A stretch of DNA of 64,000 nt from Forficula auricularia (Eukaryota > Arthropoda > Insecta > Dermaptera > Forficulidae). The stretch spans positions 62,001 through 126,000 of the forward strand of contig JALMQS010000895.1 of the NCBI GenBank assembly GCA_024734495.1, read 5' to 3'. Shown here one piece after another: positions 57,200 through 64,000 of this stretch. The position numbers and the translations under genes are program-made. The notes beneath the pieces were generated by a model that was not told the DNA's origin, did no database searches, and worked only from the letters and a program-made list of their open reading frames with translations. Numbering within the stretch: the stretch's first letter is position 1; every line of letters starts with the position of its first letter.

Positions 57200-58372
57200 C
57201 ATCATCTTTTTTTTTTTTTTTTTAATGCAATCGAATGCAAGAAGGGGTGCACCAGTAAAGATGTAGCCCCTATGGATCTCGAAAAGACCCTTGCATTACC
57301 GAAGAGAAGGGAAAGTTGATTAAGTGAGAGGGTGTAGACGTAGGTGTCTATGCACCCTGGTTTTGAAGGTTTGAAGATCATAGGTGCTGGGAAAGATAGA
57401 GGCTGGGAGAGAGTTCCAGTTCCTTGAAGTCATGGGGATATATGAATTCGCGAATGAAGTGGTCCGGCACTTTTCTAATTTGACCGCGAAAGAGTGTTGG
57501 GAGTCGGCAAAACGTGTGCTGCGTGCAAAGCATGCTTTGGGGGGAATTATTGATTTTATCTCATCAGAGCACCTGCCGTGATAGTATCTATAGAAAAGGA
57601 AAGGGCGGAGACATCTCTTCGATGAGCCAGCGAGTCGAGGGAGTCGGTGAGGGTAGAATCGTCAATTAGCCTGACGGCTCGTTTCTGAATTGCATCAAGG
57701 GTAGCAAGAGAATATTTTGAGGCTCCTCTCCACAGATGAGAGCCGTATTCGAGATAGGGGCGGATTTGGGCCTTGTAGATGGTGAGAAGTTGTGGGGGTT
57801 TGTAAAATCGCTTGGACCTGAATAAGAAGCCAATCTTCCTTGCTGCAGATTTCGCCACAGAGGAGATGTGTTCATTCCAAGACAGGTCAGATGCGACAGA
57901 GACGCCCAACATGGATAGGCTGTCACACATTTTCAGGGTATTCGAATCGAAGTGAATATCAGGGAAATCTCTATTTTCGCGCCTAGAAATTAGACAACAT
58001 TGAGTCTTGTTTGAATTGAAGTTAACTAAATTTTGAGAGCCCCATTTATTCAGTTTGTCTAGGTCGAGAGTAATTGAGGAGGCAATATTGATTCGATTAT
58101 TCGGGAGAGAGGGTTTGCCGTGTAGAGTGCTATCGTCGGCGTAGCTGCAACATCATCATCAGCCTGTCGATATCGACAATCCACTGCTGAATATAGGCCT
58201 CTTCCATCAAATGGAAGGGGGTTGGCATTAAGTCACCACGCTTGCCAGACGGATTGGCGACTAGGGAATCAGATTCTAGCCGGTCAAATATCAACGCAGG
58301 GACTCGGACTCGAACCGGGACTCTCCCGCTTAGAAGGCTAGTGTCTTTAAGCTCTCGGCTGATCCGATTCCT
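57200..58372 (-). pseudogene. 5'-truncated CR1/jockey-like LINE with poly(A) and 12-bp target duplication
   Basis: AATGTATACATT flanks both sides (57188-57199, 58373-58384). A T run at 57209-57224 is the poly(A) tail on the other strand. The minus strand opens with the RT active-site motif YADDSTLHGK, then LDLDKLNKWGSQNLVNFNSN, LGVSVASDLSWNEHI, YKAQIRPYLEYGSHLWRGAS and LATLDAIQKRAVRLIDD, which is the palm end, thumb and C-terminal tail of a non-LTR reverse transcriptase. Frameshifts near 57590 break the tail. The endonuclease and most of RT are missing. The 5' part (58147-58370) is a SINE. Confidence 0.88.
58147..58370 (-). repeat. tRNA-derived SINE with RTE-type tail, abutting the LINE
   Basis: On the minus strand: GGATCAGCCGAGAGCTTAAA (box A region), AGTCCCGGTTCGAGTCCGAG (box B), then a tail GGAAGAGGCCTATATTCAGC...GATATCGACAGGCTGATGAT ending in GATGATGATG. 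This is a tRNA head joined to an RTE-like 3' end. It lies between the LINE's truncated end and the shared target duplication. Confidence 0.8.
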
Positions 58373-58595
58373 AATGTATACATTAATTCATGTAAAATAA
58401 TTGGTTCAATAAATTTAGAAGAAAAGAAATTAGATTACTAACAAAAGTACAAAAGATTCCGAAATTGCTCGTTTGACATAACGATGTTTGTAGGATTTTG
58501 AGGTCTCAAAAGTTAAAAGTTCGTTGAAACGACATCATACCAACTTGCAGCCTGAATGGTCTTTTATCGAACAAGATATCATTCAGTACTAGAAA

Positions 58596-58790
58596 ATGGA
58601 TACCTCACCAGAAGCAGCGGCTCAAGTGGTTGCTCTAATTAAAGCAGGGCAAAACCAAAATCAAGTGGCACAACAACTAAATTTAAGCAGTTTTGCTGTT
58701 CGACGAGTACCTATACCAGAGGTATCAACAGACTGGTGGCTATACCAGGCGACAAGGTTCTGACCGAAAACGTGCTACAGGTCAAAGGTA
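58596..58790 (+). pseudogene. Tc1-like transposase N-terminal domain fragment
   Basis: From ATG 58596 the frame reads MDTSPEAAAQVVALIKAGQN QNQVAQQLNLSSFAVRRV, a paired-like helix-turn-helix of Tc1-type transposases. A frameshift follows; YQQTGGYTRRQGSDRKRAT-like sequence continues in another frame. The DDE catalytic domain is absent, because the element jumps straight to its right terminal repeat. Confidence 0.78.
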
Positions 58791-59215
58791 AACATTTTGG
58801 GTTTTTAGAGCTAACAGAGTGTACTTTAATTTAATCAAAATAGTACTTGCAAAAAAAAAAAATTTTTTTTTAATATTCAAGTTTGAAGTGAAAATGTGGG
58901 GGAAGTGCGATTTTTTTGCTCTCGAGTGTATTTGAATTTATAAGCAAATTTTTATTCAGAATAAAATAATATCGAGGGTAAAAATGGAAGAAATGCCATA
59001 TTTTTGTCTGCTTAAAAATTGTCAAAATTTAAAGGGGCCTAAGGTAACTCAACAACTACGTTTTTTACCTATAAATATTAAAAAACTCATAACTCAGCAA
59101 ATTTTTGAAATTTTTGGGCAGGACAAAAAGGACTTTGTTCAGCTGTTTCTCTAGGAAATGCCATTAGCTCGATTTTGACCAGGTGAAGATAAGGATCCTT
59201 TTCCTGACACCATCA

Positions 59216-60038
59216 GAAATACAAAATATGAATAATAATGAGTGAATTCAACAAAAATGTGACCTTCAATCACAAAAATATAATTTTTAACAGCTACTTA
59301 ACTAACAGATTTTCTATCTTTCAGCTCCTAAAATATAACAATAAACGCATTGACACTAGAATACTAAAATTTGGTATTGTGGTAGAGTTTGGGTCACCTA
59401 TAAAGGAAAAAATTAAGAATTTTCGTCTTTTAACCACTAAAATGATGGAGTGAAATTCGTATAGTCAATTCATATCTAGTAAAATGATAAAATTTGGCAT
59501 GGGGATAGAGTTAGAGACACTTCTAAAGCGAAATATTGAAAAACCCCAAAAGCTTTAAAGTGGAGCAAAATGTTCCAATTCCCTATGGCCTATAATAAAC
59601 GCAGAAACTGGAACTTATTTCTGTGTTTCCGGTTATATATAACGTTCAATCTTTCAAGATCTACAGATACCTTCAACTTTAACCCAATCCTTGAAATTTC
59701 TTCTTCTTTTTTCGGATTATCGAGAATGGGGTTAAAAAAGAATAAGTTCCTGTGAAAATACAGAACTGTACTTGTATGTATTGTTTGCTTGAGAATATAA
59801 CAGAGAATAAACTGCCCAAATACCCTTAAACAAAGGAAAAGTACTTACTTTATGAAGTCATAGAGCCTTTACTACATGAAAATGGGGGTTTCCAGTGTGT
59901 GGCCGAGTTATCCTGACTCCCAGGACATATTTCTTGAAAAATAGGTATATTTGCTATAGTATAAGAGTGCCGACTTTTTGGGACTCTACTGTATACTGAA
60001 TATTCTAATATAAATTCAATTTGTCAGGTATATTAGTT
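59216..60038. other. Intron; decayed LINE 3' fragment
   Basis: 59570-59735 resembles the LINE tail (AAACGCAGAAACTGGAACTT, AGATCTACAGATACCTTC) with many substitutions. The rest is unremarkable. Confidence 0.5.
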
Positions 60039-61714
60039 CAGTGGTTCTTAACCTTTTATATAGGCGCGGCCCCTTAAAATCGAAAGTATTTTCGCGCCAG
60101 TACCCCCCCCCCCCCCCAAAAAAAAAAAAAAAAATTAGGTAACATACTCTTAATTACTCGTACAAAAAACTCTCAAATGTAACGATAATTCATAAATAAA
60201 TCAAAAAGCAGAACTTAACATTTATATATGTATATTTTTTAACGTTTTTTAATTAACAAAAAATGCTTTATCAGATTGTCAGTAATAACATATTTCTTGA
60301 AAAATAGGTATATTTGCAAATGAAAGTATATTTGCTATAGTATAAAAATTGTAAACCTAGACTTATAAAAAATATTTACACGGTTTTATTCAACTTGTAA
60401 TTTTTGTCTGTTCTGTCTGTTTTTCGGATCCAAATTTTACCTATGCGCTCAACAAGGGCGGATCCGGGAATTTTTTATGGGGGGGGGGGGGGGAGAGAAT
60501 GTATATAAGGTGCCTGATGTATATAAGATCTACTTTTTATCTCTGAAAGTGTGTCGCGATCGAATTGTCCAAGCGGGGGGGGGTCAGAGACGCCGCCCCC
60601 CCCCACACACACACACATAGAACATTATTTTCAATTTTTAAAATTTTTTAAAAAAATAAATGTTTTTTTTTACAAATTATTTTTACAAATTTCATATCTC
60701 ATATTTTAAGTTCATTAAAAATAAAAAAATAAAAATAAAAAAAAATTGTTATAAATTCCCTGTCGATTTGGCCGCCGTTTTTGGCCTCTGCGTGCGACGC
60801 ACGTGTTGCACTCCCAGCAGGCACGGGCCTGTAGGGGGGGGGGTCGGCCCCTCCGCCACCCTACCCCCCCTGGATCCGCCCTTGGCGCTCAGCGTTTTCA
60901 TTTAGTTTAACCATGTTTATGAATATTGAGATGTCATTCAATTCACCTGTCATTTACGTATTCACTTATGTATAAAAAACTAGTAACATATATTTATATA
61001 TATATTTTTTTTATTTGTAAAGCATATAAAAACTTTAAAAAAATCCTAATATTATCGCGTGCCACACTGTTAAGAATCGCTGGTCTATCCTATATATGTC
61101 CCTTCACGATCTAGGGACTCAATTTTTTGTAAACTAAGTTATTTTGATTTAATAGAGAATATTTACATGTTTTAATTTTAAAAATAGTATGAGAGTGAAT
61201 AGGCTGGTTTAAAAGTGACATGCATGACTATTTTGAACTAATAATATTTTCTTAATATATACTACATATAACCTTTTGGCGGATGGATAAGAAATGTATT
61301 ATGCATTTTCTTTATAATTATGATTATTATTAATTTTTATCAAAGTCTTCTTATTGAAGTTTCAACAAATGTTTCGTTATAACAGTTTCTAATAGTGTTG
61401 ATGTTAGTATTATGAAACTTTTCATTTGATAACTTTAAAATATTAGGATGGTTAGGATGTTTTCATATGCACCCTGCATGGTCATATTAATAACATTGAA
61501 GTAAATACAAATGTCTGTTAAATACCCAAATTTCTCTACAACAGAAATCATTCTTAAGATCTTACGCTAAGGCTCTATTTTATTTTCAAAATTCATCTGT
61601 CACTTACATTATGCATCACTTATAAAAACTAGTAATATATTTTTTCGTGATTGCAAAGATATAAAAAACCAAAAAAATTCTAATATTTTCGAGGCCCTCT
61701 GTTAAGAATCGCTG
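60039..61714. mobile_element. hAT element with exact 8-bp target duplication
   Basis: CAGTGGTTCTTAACC at the left and CTGTTAAGAATCGCTG at the right. TATTAGTT is duplicated at 60031-60038 and 61715-61722. It shares terminal and internal blocks with 5927-6795 but has lost the transposase region. Near 61060-61085 a second copy of the right-end sequence (CACTGTTAAGAATCGCTGG) suggests an internal duplication. A 432-bp element is inserted at 60453. Confidence 0.92.
60453..60884. mobile_element. hAT-type MITE nested in the hAT element
   Basis: CAAGGGCGGATCC and GGATCCGCCCTTG are perfect inverted ends. GCGCTCAA (60445-60452) and GCGCTCAG (60885-60892) form an 8-bp target duplication with one change. 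Long G and C runs lie near both ends. Confidence 0.88.
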
Positions 61715-61789
61715 TATTAGTTGATAGAGTGTGCAATAGAATTAAAGAATCGTCTAATAGTGTGTTTTCGTTTGTTGATGTGTGTGCAG

Positions 61790-62783
61790 GCGTCTTCCGT
61801 GGTCTCGCGGCGCCCAAGAAGAAGCCCAATACCGAAGGGCGACGTCCAGTCCTGACAGCCAGTACGGGTTCTCTTCCCGAGAGCAGGAGGTAGCTTCACA
61901 GCAGCCGAACCCGGCTCAACAGGCGTACGTGCTGCCGCCCCCTCAGGCTGCATTCGTGGGCACTGACCCCACCGGGCAACAATACTACCTGTGGGGTCCT
62001 CCGCCTCCGTACACGACGCCCCCACAGCACTCGCCGGCGCACCTGGTGCCCCTGCACCACCACCACTGTGCGATGCGCCCTCGTCGCAGCGACGACAACA
62101 AACCCGGCGACGATTATGTGAACGCGGCCGAGGCGGAACGGGTGGCCGTCGAGCCCATGTCCGTGCAGACGCCGGTCGCCCTCGTCGCGGCGCCCAAGAA
62201 AGTGAAAAAACGTGGCGCTGAGATCGGCGCCTCGTCGACGAGAAGCGCCGCAGAGCAGCAGCGGGCGAGCGAGGCCCCTGAGAGCGAGGTCTACTTCGCG
62301 GACGTGTCGTCGTGCTGCAACGAGGGCCAGGACCTCTACGACGAGGCCGAGCTGACCAGCAAGTGCTTCAGCTATCAGCGAGGTCCCTCGGGCCAGGAAC
62401 AGCTCCCGAAGGAGCAGTCGGCGCACAGCCTGGCGCTGTCCTCGCCGGGAACCGAGCTGACGGACCTGAGCGCGATGCAGACGCCGGTCGCCGACCAGCT
62501 GCCCTTCCACAGGGCACTCGCCCCCGACGCCCAGTACGAGACCATCCCGCAGCCCCGGTTTCCAGGCTCCTCGGCCCCGCACCAGCACTACGAGCCAGAG
62601 TGCGAGAGCGAGTCGGCGCAGCCGCCGTCCAACTGCTACTCCGACGCGACCATGGACTCGGGCTGCCACAGCGGGTCCGAATTTGCGCCCCGAAGACGCC
62701 CTGGCAGCCTGCGAGTCGCCGCCCCCGCGCTTACCAAAGAGCCCGCAGAGCCTGTACCCGCCATCCGATCCGTCAACGTCTAA
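61790..62783 (+). CDS. Terminal coding exon: proline-rich cytosolic tail with PPPPY
   Basis: Acceptor GATGTGTGTGCAG|GCGTCT completes the split Arg423 codon (AG|G). The frame runs 331 residues to TAA at 62781-62783. LWGPPPPYTTPP (PPPPY at 493-497) is a canonical PPxY ligand for WW domains, as expected if the protein recruits a NEDD4/ITCH-type ligase. Other features: a histidine run (PLHHHHC), a basic cluster APKKVKKRG (558-564 core), SEVYFADVSSCCN, many Ser/Glu/Gln-rich stretches and TMDSGCHSGSEF. The tail is otherwise disordered-looking. The exon is strongly GC-rich, so all six frames are open for long stretches; phase and splice site select this one. Confidence 0.85.
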
Positions 62784-62900
62784 ACGTCCTAAACGGCACG
62801 CCCACGCACACAATCACTCGTTCTTCCTTATCGTCTCTCACCCCCAGGACACAGATTATCAAATCCCTTATTAATAGAGATCCATAGACCAAATAAACGA
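62784..62900 (+). terminator. 3' UTR with AATAAA polyadenylation signal
   Basis: AATAAA at 62892-62897, 109 bp after the stop codon, within an abrupt return to AT-rich sequence. Further AATAAA hexamers near 63217 and 63295 could serve longer transcripts. Confidence 0.6.
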
Positions 62901-63269
62901 TTCTCAGTGGCCTATTCAAAATACATCTCAATTTCAAATGATTTAAACTTTTTTCTGGTCTATATATAAATAGTATACCACTCGAAAGTAATATTACAAA
63001 GTAATCAAAGTTATAAAAACTACCAAGAAAAACTCTCCTCCTTCAATTAAACCCCCCCACGACAATTCACTTAGAGAAAAATCCTAAAAATGGTGGTAAC
63101 CTCCCCCCATAGATAGCAACCCAACAAACAACCCCATTTTAGTTGTTCTAGGTATCGCATTTTTAGTTCACAAGTGGGGAAGCTGGTAAACAACCTTCCA
63201 AACTCAACTTTATAATAAAACAATCAGGAACATAATATTACTATATAACAAGTTTATTTAAAAAATATT
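62901..63269. other. Downstream flank, no gene seen
   Basis: AT-rich with C runs near 63051-63058. Nothing recognised. Confidence 0.6.
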
Positions 63270-63500
63270 GCTTCCATTAATTGAGCATTCAGGAATAAAT
63301 AAATAGATTATTTTCCATTAAAATATGTAGTATTTATTGGACGATTTTCTCTTTTTGAACCGATATTTCGGGCGATCATCCCTTCTTCTTCAGGGTTCAA
63401 AGGGTCAATGAAGGCATCATCTAATATTTTTCCTTCTTTTCTCCTTTTTCAGTGCTCGTTGATATTGAGAAAATATTTTGAGTTTTTCCATTATTAATAG
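63270..63500 (-). repeat. Dispersed repeat with hammerhead-like motif
   Basis: Shares CTTCTTCTTCAGGGTTCAAAGG, TCAATGAAGGCATCAT and CAGTGCTCGTTGATATTG with 8577-8760 and 29840-29910. On the minus strand 63366-63393 reads CTGAAGA, a GGG...CCC stem, GAAA. Confidence 0.72.
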
Positions 63501-63507
63501 AATAGAG

Positions 63508-63770
63508 CAGTGGTCTTCAAACTATGTTGGGTTCCTCGGTTATAAGTGTGACCTGGAGCACGAGTTAATGCTATTAATGATTTTATGTTCAAATTTAATA
63601 ATAATTAGAATACTTTTCTATAATTGTCTTTATATAAAGTACCTATAACATATTTATTTACTTTAAATATTATTTTAAGATATATATTTTTCCAAGGGTG
63701 GGATGGGGTTCGTCGAAAAAATCTCATAGTTCTAAGGGTTCCGTGAGTCGACAAAGTTTAAAGACCACTG
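63508..63770. mobile_element. hAT MITE, 263 bp
   Basis: CAGTGGTCTTCAAACTATGT and its counterpart AAGTTTAAAGACCACTG are inverted ends. GAATAGAG and TAATAGAG form an 8-bp target duplication with one change (63500-63507, 63771-63778). Confidence 0.88.
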
Positions 63771-64000
63771 TAATAGAGTATGTTGCTTTCATTTTTTTAA
63801 ATAAAATTTTTAAAAATCAAATTTAAAAGCATAGAAATGTAATGCTTTTAACTCTTCCTTTAATAAAAATTATCAACGATTCTTTAGTAGGCCTCCCCAG
63901 CCCAACCAACATCTCAGCTTGGTGAAATTTCGGTTCTCTATTGGGGATGTGTTTGGGAGTTCAAATTGTTACAGACCTTTTTCTGGCCATACATTATATT
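63771..64000. other. Right edge, no gene seen
   Basis: AT-rich sequence running off the window. Confidence 0.6.

Larger units (their letters stand above)
57029..58428 (+). repeat. SINE-like family G copy, split by a LINE, 14-bp target duplication
   Basis: ATTAGATTACTAAC is duplicated at 57015-57028 and 58429-58442. Family G sequence runs from GGAATTGGAATAATTATCGG (57053) to 57199 and resumes at 58373 with TTAATTCATGTAAAATAATT. The target duplication indicates retroposition. Confidence 0.82.
56858..58928 (+). mobile_element. Tc1-like element with ~145-bp terminal inverted repeats
   Basis: CACGCAAGATCAAAAAAATC at the left is answered by GATTTTTTTGCTCTCGAGTG at the right. Homology continues inward through CCACATTTTCACTTCAAACT and AAAATGTTTACCTTTGA. 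TA at 56856-56857 and 58929-58930. It keeps only the start of its transposase. Confidence 0.85.
56761..59215. mobile_element. Outer TIR element of a five-level nest
   Basis: TGATGGTGTCAGGGAAAAGG...CTTATCTTCAC at the left and GTGAAGATAAGG...CCTTTTCCTGACACCATCA at the right are inverted ends. About 2.07 kb of the 2.46 kb is the Tc1-like insertion. The superfamily is not clear. Confidence 0.8.
9508..62783 (+). other. Gene span: tetraspan ENTREP/FAM189-like protein, two alternative first exons
   Basis: Exons at 34064-34233, 38504-38566, 51573-51827, 53830-53997, 56355-56626 and 61790-62783 splice in one continuous frame, preceded by either 9508-9847 or 26934-27024. Intron phases are 1, 0, 0, 0, 0 and 2. 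All junctions are AG/GT. Predicted products are 753 aa (exon A start) and 670 aa (exon B start). Topology read from hydrophobicity and charge: cytosolic N terminus, TM1 about 124-149, TM2 165-182, TM3 195-218, a loop with Cys 227, 236, 238 and 275, TM4 288-311, then a ~440-residue cytosolic tail with PPPPY at 493-497 (numbering for the 753-aa form). The four-span core plus a proline-rich PPxY tail fits the ENTREP/FAM189 family of endosomal adaptors that recruit WW-domain ubiquitin ligases. TMEM255 proteins share the outline and remain possible. The exon chain is strongly supported; the family name is less certain. Confidence 0.8.

Noticed and set aside
61896..62813. 305-residue minus-strand frame opposite the last exon
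   Set aside because: Shadow of a GC-rich coding exon; the + frame has the acceptor, the phase match, the PPPPY motif and a downstream polyadenylation signal.

Overview
The window looks like AT-rich nuclear DNA of an arthropod, probably an insect. The basis is spliceosomal introns with GT/AG borders, a long-intron gene with alanine-rich exons, and a dense load of insect-type transposable elements (hAT, Tc1/mariner, pogo, Mutator-like, TTAA-target, Helitron, copia, RTE-like and CR1/jockey-like LINEs, tRNA-derived SINEs, satellites). No bacterial gene organisation is visible and the species cannot be named.

One host gene can be assembled, on the + strand from 9508 to 62783. Six shared exons (34064-34233, 38504-38566, 51573-51827, 53830-53997, 56355-56626, 61790-62783) join in one frame with canonical AG/GT borders. 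They encode a four-transmembrane protein: a cysteine-bearing loop between TM3 and TM4, a juxtamembrane CxCCxxC cluster, a 14-alanine run and a long cytosolic tail with a PPPPY motif. This architecture resembles the ENTREP/FAM189 family, whose human member ENTREP1 binds the WW domains of the ubiquitin ligase ITCH. The family call is from memory, and TMEM255 is a weaker alternative. Two candidate first coding exons, 9508-9847 (alanine/proline-rich) and 26934-27024 (histidine/proline-rich), each have an in-frame stop upstream of the ATG and end in the same phase. This predicts two alternative-promoter proteins of 753 and 670 residues. A perfect CRE palindrome lies about 120 bp upstream of the second ATG.

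Almost everything else is repeats inserted in introns and flanks. Left flank (1-9.5 kb): a ~0.5 kb satellite broken by a Helitron-like insertion, a 1.3 kb fold-back, a pogo MITE and a hAT transposase remnant. Intron A (9.8-34 kb): fold-backs, a hAT element with a Mutator-like element inside it, a tandem SINE-like family, an RTE-like insertion with a 12-bp duplication, three-level nested palindromes, and a copia remnant split by a fold-back. Introns at 34-52 kb: a Tc1/mariner remnant with transposase captured in inverted arms, a TTAA element, a Helitron, a satellite with trimeric higher-order structure ending in a mirror palindrome, and a 1.8 kb hAT insertion. Introns at 52-62 kb: a minisatellite grown inside a MITE, a five-level transposon nest, and a hAT-in-hAT.

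The most unusual recurring signal is a short motif, CTGANGA, then a variable hairpin, then GAAA. It matches the conserved core of hammerhead ribozymes and occurs at a dozen or more places, often inside palindromic elements.
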